Translations under genes and position numbers: made by a program
Assembly: GCA_013398295.1 (NCBI GenBank)
Contig: VZSF01000634.1
Coordinates: 680,064 to 744,063, forward strand
Length of the DNA stretch: 64,000 bases
DNA from: Chionis minor
Lineage: Eukaryota > Chordata > Aves > Charadriiformes > Chionididae
Reading direction: 5' to 3'
Shown: positions 51,501 through 61,946 of the stretch, piece after piece
Numbering within the stretch: position 1 is the stretch's first letter
Layout: each line of letters starts with the position of its first letter
Notes under the pieces: model-generated
The model's database searches: none
What the model was told of the DNA's origin: nothing
The model's input: only the letters and a program-made list of their open reading frames with translations

Positions 51501-53543
51501 GGCAGTTTGTAGATTTAGAGACTGCAACTGAGAACAAAGATGCAAGTTATAGAATTAAGATAGACCAAAAAAAAAAACCAAGAACAGAACCACAAAACTG
51601 GAACCAGAGGAACAGCACTGATAAATAAGCAGGGCATGCTACTGCCATCTTCCATAAAGTCTTTTGCTCTGTGTAATTCTCAAGGCATCCCAACCCTTCA
51701 GCAGCCTGCAATCTCCTGGAAACATGCAAACTGATTACCATTTTTCCCTAGACAGAAAAACAGCAAGCTCAGACTAAGAGCCAGTAAGAGAAGCCACAAG
51801 ACTCACAGACAACAATCCTATCATAAAGGCTCTTGAAACAAATGTGACTCGGGGGGAAAAAAAGACATGGACCCAACTTCAAAGGCACTAATCCTCTCAG
51901 GCCCCTCTATGCATCTTAGTGCAGGGAACATGTATCGATATTCTAGAAACACCTAGAGGCACTCTACATATTTAACAAACCTGTAAGCCAGAATCAACAC
52001 TCAATCTTCTCTTGCTTGGTGAGATTCTAGGGCTCATGGCTAGACATCCTCCTTTTCACTGAAATCCTGACAATAGGCTCAGTGAAAGAGTCCTAGTGGT
52101 CTGGGTTAAAAGCAACTGCAGCCTATTTAAAGCAGAAAAAGGATGGAACACCTTTTTAATTTTTTTTTTTTGATCAAAGTTACCTACTGTTAACATATGG
52201 TTTGGAAAAAAGAACTATAAAAGCATGCTAACCACGTTTCTAAAGGACTACAATACAGGTCTCGGAATGCCAACAGTTCTCCATCAAGACTAATCAATTT
52301 TTAAACATGGGTGTACCCTTTCTTTAAAACACCAACATAAAGATCCAGTAGCTTCTACTTTAATGGCTAAGGAGTTTCAGAGGCTTTTAATTTACTGCCG
52401 TCTAGTGACAAGAGCAGAGTCACACACAGAGCATCAGAGATGCTCACTGTGCGCGAGGAGTCACCTGTCCTTGCAGCAAGACTCAACGGTACCTCACAGC
52501 AATGAGTTAGACATTATTTTTCTTCCCTTTCAGTTTAGTCAAGTGTCCTGCTCCGAGCAGGTAAACGGGAATGCATTTTCAGGGTAGCTGCCTTGTATGC
52601 CCCTGAAAGATTAGCCTAGAAGAGCACATTCTTTTTCTTTCCTTTTTCTCAGAGGCCAATGAAGCCCATCTACATGCAGGAATACAGACAGGGAAGAACT
52701 AAATCACACAGAAAAATCAAAAGCAGAACCCAGATATAAAGTCTTCTGCCAGGGTTTAAAATAAACATCCATAATTTTCACAGCTTTCAAGGCTCTTTCA
52801 GTCATGTAAAACCAGCTGATTACAACAGTGTTGCCTGAGGCACAAAACAGTTTTTGTAGTTAATGAATAATCTGAACTTCTACCGATACCAGTATCTGTA
52901 CGCTCGGTATGACAGGGGTCAATTGTAGAAAAAGGAACAATTTTTTATTAGCACAAAACAGAACAGAAAAAATAAGTATGCCTTTTAATGATGCTCATGC
53001 AATGCCTGTCTAAGGCACATGCACACCGAGGCTTCAGGTAACTGAAAACTAAAGCTTTTTCATGTATATTCTACGGAATTCTCATCCAACTCCTATTTTA
53101 CCATAACTCTTAGTCAAGACACCACCCCTTCTATAGCAAGGCTACGAAAGAACATGATTTTGAAAAGAATTTTTTTTAAATGCTTATGTCTCATATAGTT
53201 ATGCTTGAAATCAGAAGAATTCTTTCACTTATCCCATCTCCCACAACCAACTGTTCTTATATACATCGTTCAGTCTAACCTTACACAGCAACTTCAGAAA
53301 TTCAGCTGCAGCCTAAGACGCCTTCGCTCAGGGACACGGCTGGGGGTACCAGCAGCAGCGCAGGACTGGACACAGCCGCACCAAGTCACTGTACAAGGGC
53401 TCACACCGCTCTTTGGAGGAGGAAAAGCAGACTGCTGCCAGGTTCGCCCCTGGAAAACTGCTCACCAAGATTCAAAATGTCCTCCTACTAATTTCACCAC
53501 ACTCAGAAAAAGGTTAAGAGTAATGCGCATACTTAAATTATTT

Positions 53544-53549
53544 TTTAAT
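53544..53549 (-). terminator. AURKAIP1: Candidate AURKAIP1 poly(A) signal
   Basis: ATTAAA on the minus strand, about 35 bases after the stop codon, would give a very short 3'UTR. A canonical AATAAA lies farther at 52944-52949 (3'UTR of about 650 bases). Which one is used cannot be told from the sequence. Confidence 0.35.
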
Positions 53550-53583
53550 TACAGTTACAGGTTAAAACTCATGACAAGTGTTT

Positions 53584-53691
53584 TTATCGCTTTGAACTTT
53601 TCAGAAATATCTTGGGCGTTTGCCATCCTGCAGGAGGATTTTTCAAACCAGCTCTTTTCCAGATGCGCTCCAAATCTTTCTCAAAATTCAT
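53584..53691 (-). CDS. AURKAIP1: AURKAIP1 last coding exon
   Basis: After a CTGTTTTAG acceptor it encodes [20 protein letters not shown] then [15 protein letters not shown] and TAA (53586-53584). The human counterpart is [20 protein letters not shown] and onward. Phase 0 entry. Confidence 0.95.
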   Translation of the reverse strand: MNFEKDLERIWKRAGLKNPPAGWQTPKIFLKSSKR

Positions 53692-55591
53692 CTAAAACAG
53701 AAAAACAAAAGAAAGAAAAAATGGTAACATAGCTCAGAAGCAACACTCAAGTATTCAGCCGCTGCCCCTTTGTCCCAAGAAGAATGTAGGTATAAGGTAC
53801 ACAAAAGAAACAAATGCTTTTAAGTAGGCAGCTTGTTCCAAGCGTCAAAATAGTTCACCTTACTGCAGAAAACACATTAAAATTCAGAAGGATCTTGGTA
53901 GCAGTATTTTAAAAGTCCTGTGCAAGGAAAACTGAGGAGATGGAAAACAAAGCTGTAAGAAAATTAAGAGGATTTCCACATCATAAGGTGTTCAATCACT
54001 GCTTGAGGAAATGGAATTACAATTAACCCCAGTTTGCACCTAGGCAATGTGAAAATTACCAGAGAATGAACTAAACTATATCCCAGCAAACCTAACAGAC
54101 AACTGAAAGGCAGGAGTGAATGAGAACATCTACAGTTTGAATGAAGGCCCTCTCCCCTTCTATTAAGGGAAGTAAAAAGGCTTCAATACAGAAAAAGACA
54201 GTAGGAAGCACCTGAGGATGTTGGCAAGACAGGAAAGAAATTAAACTAGTCTGCCTAACACAGGCAGGTGAGTTAATCTTTCACACAAACAGTAAAATTC
54301 TTCCCCATTAGCCATACACATTTATAAGCTACCACCATGCAAGAAAAATGATGCCTAGTAACTATCACACGTATATGTTTACAACCACAGAAATATTCTA
54401 TATTCCAGCTTTTGAAGATGCACAGGTCAAACACAAAACAGAAAAGGCTACTGTACCAGTAAACACCAAATTCACTAAGGCTCTCTGAGCTGCTGCCATT
54501 TTTCCCCAAATCAATTCCACCCAATCACCTGATACCTGAACAGAGGCCAGCTGGAGGAGTGGGCACATTTATGTCAACGAGTTCTCTCTACCCTGAGCTT
54601 ACCTGACGTTTCTTCTTGCGACTTTCCTTTATCCTCCTCCGTACAAACTTTCTTCGCTTTAGCAGCTTTTTGAACTTGTGCCGATTCATTTTCCTTCTGC
54701 GAATCTTCAAAACGTTCTTACATTGAAGCTTGTTGCGAAGTGTTCCCTCTCCGTCCTCCACATCAGCTCCCTCATCAGACGGGGGACAGTCATATCGCTG
54801 CAGAGGTTCATAGCCCACCTCTTCCTGAGCATTAACGACTTCTGCTCGAGGAAGGGAGTATCTAACCGTCAGCCAGCTTTCTAAGGGGCTGATGGAAAGT
54901 TTCCTGGGGATCAGCATCTCTTCCAGGTCAGGGTCCAGAGCATACCACCGCTGAGGCTGGGCTCCACTCTTGTTAGACGGCTGCGTGCTATAGCGCGCAG
55001 ATGTGGAGTGACAGCCAAGAAAGGAAGATACTGACCTTGGCAAAAGGTGGCCTTGGAGAAGAAAAGAATTTCACTTAAGAGGCGGAATTTTCAAACAGCA
55101 TCTTAAGAAGAGCTCTGATCAGCTCCCAAACCACCAGACAACTGCAATCAGAATAAACTGCTACAAAAAAATATTCTGATCACAAAAGCAAGAAAGTATT
55201 TTTTAATCTGAATTTAATTATGTTGCTATAACACCACCTGCTAAAACTACATTATACAATGTTTTACTGTGTCAACTGTGTAAGCGCAGTTTGGAATGGC
55301 AGGGAAGCGTTTGCTGTATTGCCCCTTTCTGCAGATAAGGAATCTTCTCCAAAGCTTAAAAAAGGTGAAATCACAGCTACACAACACTGACAGAACAGAT
55401 CAGAGGTATAATAACATTCCACAACCACCGAACCACCAACAGCCTCACCGCTCTTGCATTGCTTGCTGCAAAAGAAGTTTCTGGGAGCCCAATTACCCCC
55501 CAAAACCCCAGAATCCCAGGTCACACAATGTCTGTTTACCTGCAATTCGTGAAGCCTTCAGTAACTGGGAAGTCACCTGTGATACGAGCAT
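53584..55591 (-). CDS. AURKAIP1: AURKAIP1, mitochondrial ribosomal protein mS38
   Basis: Aurora kinase A-interacting protein 1 is the mitochondrial small-ribosomal-subunit protein mS38. Three minus-strand coding exons (55540-55591, 54603-55051, 53584-53691) join in frame to 202 residues, close to the human 199. The N-terminus [18 protein letters not shown] parallels human MLLGRLTSQLLRAVPWAGG and looks like a mitochondrial presequence (Ser/Arg/Lys, no acidic residue). The middle contains [20 protein letters not shown], nearly identical to human. The C-terminal third is very basic, including [20 protein letters not shown] and the tail [14 protein letters not shown]...GWQTPKIF, the family hallmark that binds rRNA. 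The start is chosen by homology and by the upstream splice acceptor. A CpG-island promoter lies about 0.4 kb upstream. The gene is intact. Confidence 0.96.
54603..55051 (-). CDS. AURKAIP1: AURKAIP1 central coding exon
   Basis: A 449-base exon between CTTCTCCAAG and CAG|GTAAGC. It holds the conserved LEEMLIPRK block and most of the basic domain ending ESRKKKRQ. Entry is phase 1 and exit is phase 0, consistent with both neighbours. Confidence 0.95.
55540..55591 (-). CDS. AURKAIP1: AURKAIP1 first coding exon
   Basis: It begins with ATG at 55591-55589 and ends at GCAG|GTAAAC, encoding [17 protein letters not shown] plus one base. The transcribed exon probably begins at 55628, after a TTATCTCAACAG acceptor, leaving 37 bases of 5'UTR in it. 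Confidence 0.9.
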
Positions 55592-55729
55592 GCTGTTTCA
55601 CTTTGTTCACTGTCAGAGCCAGCAATGACTGTTGAGATAAGAACATTTATTCAACGAGGCAAAGACGGTGTTTAAAAAAAACCCATATTCAAAGTTTAAC
55701 CCACAACTCCCAAAAGACAGGCCGAGACG

Positions 55730-56200
55730 CTCCTGGTTTTACAAACACGCCGTCGGATTTCGCTGCAGGGGCCCGGCCCTCGGGCAGCGCTGTAGCTCAG
55801 CTGCAGGGGTGATTGATTAATTAATAAATAAAGCCTCGGCTCTCCCAGGTTTAAAAATAAAGCAGCTTCATGCCGGGAACCCCCGGCAAGTCCCTGCCCA
55901 GCCCGGCGCGAAGCCGTCGCTCCGCCAGCAGGACCCGGAGGGCAGAGCAGGCGCGGGCGGCCCGCAGGCCCCGCCGGGCGGCCTGAGGCAGGGCCGCTTA
56001 CCCGGGCGGGNGCGCCCCCCAGCGGCGCCCGCCGGCGCTGCCGCCGTGAGGATTCGCTCCCCGGGGCAGCTCCCGGCCCGGCCTCGCGGGGGATCCCGGC
56101 GGCGCTGCCAGCCCGGTCCCGAGGGGCGCTGGGGAAGGTGCTGGAGCGCGGCGGTGGCAGGAGCAGCCACATCCTTGTCTCCGGAATGCAGAGAGAGGGA
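55730..56200 (-). promoter_or_regulatory. AURKAIP1: CpG island, AURKAIP1 promoter
   Basis: A GC-rich, CpG-dense block upstream of the first coding exon, with one undetermined base at 56011. On the minus strand a donor CCGG|GTAAGC follows position 56002. It fits a non-coding first exon spliced to the acceptor at 55628. The island ends close to the 5' end of the CR1 element at 56.26 kb. Confidence 0.75.
56002..56130 (-). other. AURKAIP1: Probable non-coding first exon of AURKAIP1
   Basis: The 3' boundary at 56002 is supported by the GTAAGC donor inside the CpG island. The 5' boundary is only a guess, since no TATA or initiator can be trusted. It would be joined to 55628. Confidence 0.45.
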
Positions 56201-56255
56201 TTTGGCAGATGGACCCCTCGGGAACGGCAACTTTGCCCACCACGCCAAGCTGTGT

Positions 56256-57086
56256 GCGCCCGCTGGAGGGCTGGGATGGCATCCCGAGGGACCTGGACAG
56301 GCTGGAGAGGTGACCCCGTGCCAACCTCATGGAGTTCAGCCAGGCCAAGGGCAAGGTCCTGCGCGGGGGTCGGGGCAATGCCCAGCAGGGACACAGGCTG
56401 GGGGGAGAATGGCTGGGGAGCAGCCCCCAGGAGAGGGACTTGGGGGTGTTGGTGGATGAGAAGCTCAACCTGCACCAGCACCGTGCGCTGGCAGCCCAGA
56501 AACCACCCGCATCCCGGGCTGCATCCCCACAGCGGGGGCAGAGGGCGAGGGGGGACATTCTGCCCCTCTGCTCTCGCTCACCGGGAATCCTGTGTCCAGC
56601 TCTGGAGCCCCCAACATAAAGACGCGGAGCTGTTGGAGCGGGGCCAGAGGAGGCCACAAAGATGATCCGAGGGCTGGAGCCCCTCTGCTGGGAGGACAGG
56701 CTGGGAGAGCTGGGGGGGTTCAGCCTGGAGAAGAGAAGGCTCCAGGGAGACATTAAAAGTCCCTTCCAGTCCCTAAAGGGGCTCCAGGAAAGCTGGGGAG
56801 GGACTCTGGATCAGGGAGTGGAGCCACAGGATAAGGGGAAACGGTTCTAAACTGAAAGAGGGGAAATTTAGGTTAGACATTAGGAAGAAATTCTTTCCTG
56901 TGAGGATGGTGAGACCCTGGCCCACACTGCCCAGAGCAGCTGTGGCTGCCCCATCCCTGGAGGTTCAAGGTCAGGTTGGATGGGGCTTGGAGCAACCTGG
57001 TCTAGTGGGAGGTGTCCCTGCCCAGGGCAGGGGGGTGAAACTAGAAGGTGTTTAAAGTCTCTTCCAACCCAAACCATTCTATGACC
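56256..57086 (+). mobile_element. CR1 LINE, 3' portion
   Basis: Sense-strand CR1 sequence is readable from GGCATCCCGAGGGACCTGGA through TTGGGGGTGTTGGTGGATGA, TCTGGAGCCCCCAACATAAA and TTCAGCCTGGAGAAGAGAAG to the terminal CCAAACCATTCTATGA. At about 830 bases it is the longest repeat in the window. It is 5'-truncated, with degraded ORF2 remnants and no intact frame. It lies head-to-head with AURKAIP1, about 100 bases from its presumed start. Confidence 0.96.
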
Positions 57087-58004
57087 TCGTGTTGCATTGG
57101 AGCATCCAGGGGAGGAAGCACTCGCAAAGCTTTTGCAAACAGGCCATCTTCTTCCCACACCTCTCTCTTCTCTCCTACCCCTCTGAGTGAGGGAGCAGGG
57201 ACTGTTCCCATCGGCACTCCTCACAGCAGGCTGCAGCAGGCACAGCGACTTCTTTTCCTCACCCAGTACCTGACATTCGACTCAAAATAAACTGAAAAGT
57301 TGAACTAGTTCAAACTGAGCGTGCCCCTTAGCCATCAGGTTTGCACTGCTACTTGGTCACCCTTTGGGATGGAAAGTGAGAGGCTTCCAGCTGACAGGAA
57401 AGCACTGCACCTTGTTCGCCTGCTGGGTCGCAGCAACACGTCACTAAAAACGGGTCTGAGCGTGGAAGCGTGGTGTAGCCAGCAGCTGTGGGACTCCGTA
57501 TCCCCGTCAGCGCGGGGATGGCGGAAGGCAGCCAGACACCTCTCCCTTACACACCCTCAGCTGCATCCGAGGGCAGGTCCCGCAGTGGCTGCTCTCCAGG
57601 AACAGCCACACCTGTCTCTCCCGCTTACCTGGCTCTTGTTTGTCTCCTCTTACTTGGTACAGGAACCCACCACCTTGGCACAGCATGAAAGTGCCTAATC
57701 AGCTGGCATGAGGGAGCGATGCTGAAGCCGATCCCAGACTTCAAAGAACTTTTTGCTTTTATCCCTACCTCAGCCAGAACACAGAGATCTTTTCACCAGC
57801 TGCTTTTAGTATTTCAGACCAGAACAAGGGTCTGCCTTAGTTTCACCAACACCCCACCATGTTAAACCCATCTAGCCCGAACAAGATAGCCACGGTTAGA
57901 GTTTCTTCCTGCAAGGTAGAAGTACAGTCCTCTGGTCAGGGAAGAGAAACCTACAAAGAGAAACCTACATACAGAGAAATTAACTGAAGGAGTTTAGTAA
58001 ACAG
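57087..58004. other. Intergenic stretch between SDR gene and CR1
   Basis: No exon or repeat is recognised. It lies downstream of the poly(A) signal of the oxidoreductase gene and upstream of the AURKAIP1 promoter. Confidence 0.5.
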
Positions 58005-58024
58005 ACTGTTTGTTTAAACAAGAC

Positions 58025-58030
58025 TTTATT
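58025..58030 (-). terminator. Poly(A) signal of the SDR gene
   Basis: AATAAA on the minus strand (CAATAAAGTCTTG), about 630 bases after the stop codon and followed by TTGT-rich sequence typical of cleavage sites. The interval 58031-58659 would be the 3'UTR and shows no other feature. Confidence 0.6.
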
Positions 58031-58659
58031 GAAGACACTTCAGAAGTTCATGTACAAAACAACATTCCCACCCCCGTATTAGGATGTTAGTCACCCACTG
58101 GGAACAAAGCAAGTGCCTGGTGTGTGCTGTCAACCTGGGGACGCTCAGAGGTTGCTAAGGAATCTACAGAAGTACCAAATTCACATAGTTTAGAGCTGGG
58201 CGATTTCAGCCCTGGCTCAGTTAGGACTGAAGGAAAGCGAAGGACCTTTTCCAGAGATGTCTCCAGCAGACTGAACATACTGGAATCTGACAGCCTACGC
58301 TGGCCTTACTCTGAGGTCAGGTCATTTACTTCTGCAGAGAATGAGAGACCCACTTTGGTTTTGGAAGCGAAGAGGAACCAGCCCCTGGATCGAACTTGCC
58401 GTTTTTCATCTATTTTAGATGGTTCTAGGAGATACCCATCACTAAGACCACAGTAGTATTTGCAGGAAGCATTAGAAGAGAGCGAGAGCAATACCAAGTA
58501 AGAGAGTCAGCCACCTCGCTTTCCAAATACACCTAGAGAGAGGCTGGAGATCAGACGGGCTATTTCAGCTAGCGTAGAGGAAAACCCTAGAGACACAGAC
58601 ATTACTGGCACAAGTTAAATAGCAACCGACATGCTGTTTCTGTAGTATACGGTGCACTT

Positions 58660-58773
58660 CTACCACGGGAGAGTTTCCCCTTGCCAGTCCAGGAAGGAAC
58701 CATTTTCTTTTTCACCAAGACGGTCCAGAACAGAGAGAATACCTGGGATAGCCTCCTGCACCTGCATGGGAGC
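58660..58773 (-). CDS. SDR gene last exon
   Basis: After GCTCTAG it encodes APMQVQEAIPGILSVLDRLG then EKENGSFLDWQGETLPW and a TAG stop (58662-58660). FLDW-G--LPW is the family C-terminal signature. Phase 0 entry. Confidence 0.9.
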   Translation of the reverse strand, partial: APMQVQEAIPGILSVLDRLGEKENGSFLDWQGETLPW

Positions 58774-61700
58774 CTAGAGCAAATCAAACTTAGGTTATTA
58801 CTGGGAATATCCTACAGAAGAGAATTAAATGCATTTAATGAGTTACTAGAATCAAGCAAGAAGTACTTGAATGTTTCATAGTGTGCCTCTGCAACACATG
58901 GAAGTTCATACTGTACAGTGGGTTCTTTCTCAGGAGTTGGTGTTGAGAGACATTGGTTATTTAGCTTAAGTAAGTAAGTTTTAATTAGAATAAATTACTT
59001 GGGGTTATAATACGGTGTGATCTATGCTGTTTGTCCAGCTTTACTTGGCACAAGTAGCCAGATTTGCTGGAGCCTTTAGGCTGCAATACAGATAATTTTC
59101 TTAGTGATTTTCCTAGCAGTTGGTACAGTGCTGCGTTTAGTCTTTTAGGGTGAGGAAAACGTCGATAACACGCTGATGTTTTGGTACTGTTTTCCCTAAG
59201 TCTGGAACTATTCAGTTCCCCGCGTTCTGCCAGCCAGTGCAGGTGCACGAGAAGATCAGGAGGCGACAGCCCTCGGCAGAGACTGCAAATCAACAGGATA
59301 AGAGCAGTCGAGGGCCGGCCTGGCTGGACACAGAGAGAGAACCCAAGAAGGTGTTAGGAGACCCCAGACCAAAACCCACCTTGGACTCAAAGACATGTGA
59401 ATAGCGCGTGAAGGGTGGGTGCACAGATCGCAAGGGTATAATTGCCCAGGGATTTCTTCCTTTGCCGCCCCTCTCTGGAGGCACCCAGCGGGCTGAGCAC
59501 GCTGCTGCACCTTTCCATCCCATTATTTACTTTTATACAGTCCCACGGCTGAGACTCTGCTGCGGGAAACCCAGGGTCGAGCCTGAAGGAGGCGGGAGCA
59601 TGCCCGAGGGTAGGGATGTGCGTGTGTGAGAGGCGTGGAAAGGGGCACCCACGGGCTCACGGGGGTCACCCGCTGCGAGGGGACCCTGTTCCCGGCAGTG
59701 AAAGGCTCAGGCGGTGGGTGTGTGACTCCTTGAATGGGGCATGAATGCTTGGGCAGCCCCTTCTCCTTTAACAGTTGGGACAACAAGGGAGTCACCCTCG
59801 CACATTTTCAGAGAGATGTCACTTACCATGTTTCCGCCCATGTCTGTCTGAAGCCAGCCTGGATGCAAAGAAATGCAGAGAATTCCATCAGATTTCAAGT
59901 CCGCAGCGAGACACCTGGTGATCATGTTCAGTGCAGTCTGCAAGAGTGGAAACCGTCTATTAGTGCGCTAGTTTTACAAGCCCCGAGCAAGATGTTAAGC
60001 CAAGCTAATTGGCACCTTCCTTCCACCATGCTGTCTCCTGACAAACGAAGGGGCAGTATCACAGTAACTTATCCAGACTTAGTGGGGGCTTCATTCTCAG
60101 AGATACCTGCTAAGAGAAGCACTGTGAAAGCTCTATCGCCATAAGCTTACTGCCCAAATATGAAACTAAGTTATGGTGGGAGATAAAGTAGCATTTGAAA
60201 CTCCTAAGGAGATGTGGGGAAAATAATATTGACATAAGGACTCTGTTTTTCTGCAATAATCACTACACAAACATTCAGGTTTTTTACTTCTGAACAGGGA
60301 AAACAAGCGTATTAACAGCTTATGAGTAGGTGGTGTAGGAGAAACGATGTCTAATCTTGACTATTTGTACAAACAGTCTCTGGATGTGACAAAACTAAGA
60401 ACTCCACCTCTCACTAACCAACATTACCACGTACAGGTCAGCCCACCTTTTGCTGAGTCTCATGCCTGCCACCTTGCTTGGCCTGGAAAGGGACACGGCT
60501 AATGGGACACACACTTGATGGCATCATCTCCAAATGCCAAGTCCCTCTGAAATGGCTCTATATCCAAGTAGCAACGGTGCACTTGTGAGCCTGTTCTTAA
60601 GAAGTCAGTGTGCTTGCTCCTGATGTACGGTTTTCACAGGTCCCATTTTCCACCCACGTGAAGAACAAGAACGCTTCCCGTGTCAGCCTATCCAAGGTAG
60701 TGCTGCACACCTCAGATCATCACCTTAAGTTCAGAGCGGTCTTTAACTCACAGGCCTGCCCTAACCTGCTGAGGACAACCCAGGGAAGCCTACTAACCTT
60801 TGCTATCCTGTAGGGGTAGACCTTGAGGAACATCTCATTTGCCTGGACGAGTTGCATGGAGGCAGCAAGAGAGGACATATTGATAATAGCAGCTCTATGG
60901 CAGCCCATTCCTGTGCTCAGCTGGGCCGCCTTCCTCAGAAGGGGTAGAAATGCCTGTGAAAACAAGAGTTTATTTTAATTTCACTGGCTTACTCTTGGCC
61001 CATTCAAGGCAAGATGGACTCTCAGGTTCTGCTCTATGAAGAGCTGCAGCACAGCTCTGTGCCACCACTCAAGAATGGTGGTGGTTTCCCAGACAAGCTG
61101 ACCACAGGAAACCTTCCTGTAACAGCCAGCTGGAAGTAGCAAGGACCTTCAGTCTCTTCTGCCCAGCTCCTAATCCAATCCCTCCACTGAAGGGACCTCA
61201 TACCAGATGGATTTAAAGAAAGAGAAAGATCCTTGACAAAAAGGATCTCCTGCTGCTCTCTCGGCATGCAGTTTGGTGTCAGAGCTGTATCTGTGCAGTT
61301 CCAAGGTGACAAATGCTTTGGGTACATGTCCAGCTCATGAGTGGAAAAGCCTCTTATAGGACCGCAGATGAAGCACGCTCCTCCCAGTTCTTACCTTGGT
61401 GACCATCAGCTGGGCAACTGTATTGGTTTCATAAATGGTGAGCATTGTCTCTGCTGTGACTTCTTCCAAGGAAGCAAGCACATTGATGCCAGCATTGTTA
61501 ATGAGGCAGTTCAGACCTTTGTCTCCCACAATTTCTTCCACTTCCTTGACTACTTTCTTGATGCTGTTTTCACAGACCACATCTGCAGAGAGGAGTCAAG
61601 AATAGCCACAGAGAACAGTGAAACGTGTGGTTCAAATGCCACCAGTCACCGTACAGCACGTGACAAACCAAAGCCAAGGCATTAGTCTGAATGGGGACAT

Positions 61701-61946
61701 GCAGGCAGCGCACGGATGACAGTGCCCACAAGACTTTACATAGATTACGTTTCCCCCGTGTTATCTTAAGATGAAGGTGATCATTTTCAGCAGCTGGAGG
61801 TCATGTACAACTTCTGATCACCCAGGAGACCAGTTTCTCTAGATGGACTCACCTAATTTAGTTGAACATACTTCTCCATAAGCCCTTTACTCACCCAGTT
61901 GGAGGAGCTTGATGTTGCTGTATTGCTTGCTAAGCTGCTGGAGTTC
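58660..61946 (-). CDS. C-factor-like short-chain dehydrogenase/reductase (5' partial)
   Basis: Five minus-strand exons (61895-61946, 61395-61582, 60798-60953, 59827-59937, 58660-58773) join in frame to 206 residues of a classical SDR, an NAD(P)-dependent oxidoreductase presumed cytosolic. Visible are the NNAG motif (LNCLINNAGIN), the catalytic serine region (IINMSSLAAS), the active-site YxxxK (YRIAKTALNM) and the HPGWLQTDMGG loop that lines the cofactor site. The C-terminus FLDWQGETLPW matches the C-factor/C-signal-like subgroup. The first 45-50 residues with the TGxxxGIG cofactor motif are absent: no such exon appears up to 64.0 kb, so the 5' end probably lies outside. The substrate is unknown. 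All catalytic residues visible here are intact, so it is probably functional. Confidence 0.9.
59827..59937 (-). CDS. SDR gene exon with HPGW-TDMG loop
   Basis: A 111-base exon between CTCTTGCAG and ATG|GTAAGT, phase 0 in and out. It encodes TALNMITRCLAADLKSDG then ILCISLHPGWLQTDMGGNM. Confidence 0.93.
60798..60953 (-). CDS. SDR gene exon with catalytic Ser and Tyr-Lys
   Basis: A 156-base exon between TTTTCACAG and AAAG|GTTAGT, phase 0 in and out. It encodes AFLPLLRKAAQLSTG, then AAIINMSSLAAS (catalytic Ser) and ends YPYRIAK (Tyr and Lys of the active site). Confidence 0.93.
61395..61582 (-). CDS. SDR gene exon with NNAG motif
   Basis: A 188-base exon between CCTCTCTGCAG and AAG|GTAAGA, phase 1 in and 0 out. 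It encodes DVVCENSIKKVVKEVEE, then LNCLINNAGINVLASLEEVT and a segment ending NTVAQLMVTK. Confidence 0.94.
61895..61946 (-). CDS. SDR gene exon (second coding exon)
   Basis: A 52-base exon between CTTCTCTCTAG and G|GTGAGT. It encodes ELQQLSKQYSNIKLLQL, corresponding to the -LRELA--HPNLVLLQLDV stretch of relatives. It exits in phase 1, matching the AT that opens the next exon. Confidence 0.9.

Larger units (their letters stand above)
27166..53540. other. 26-kb stretch without recognisable coding exons
   Basis: Between the MXRA8 microexon and the AURKAIP1 3' end I see no protein I can support on either strand. Open frames are short, mostly opened by non-ATG codons, and do not combine. The interval should contain the first exon and promoter of MXRA8 and hence probably a long first intron, but I could not identify an ATG exon with a signal peptide, phase 1 exit and good donor. 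Other contents are a CR1, a MIR-like relic and several low-complexity tracts, listed separately. Confidence 0.6.

Noticed and set aside
53205..53732. 175-codon plus-strand open frame
   Set aside because: It is antisense to the last AURKAIP1 exon and starts at TTG; a shadow.
55696..56753. Long minus-strand open frames of 250-261 codons
   Set aside because: They run through the CpG island and the antisense strand of CR1; stop-poor GC-rich sequence, not genes.
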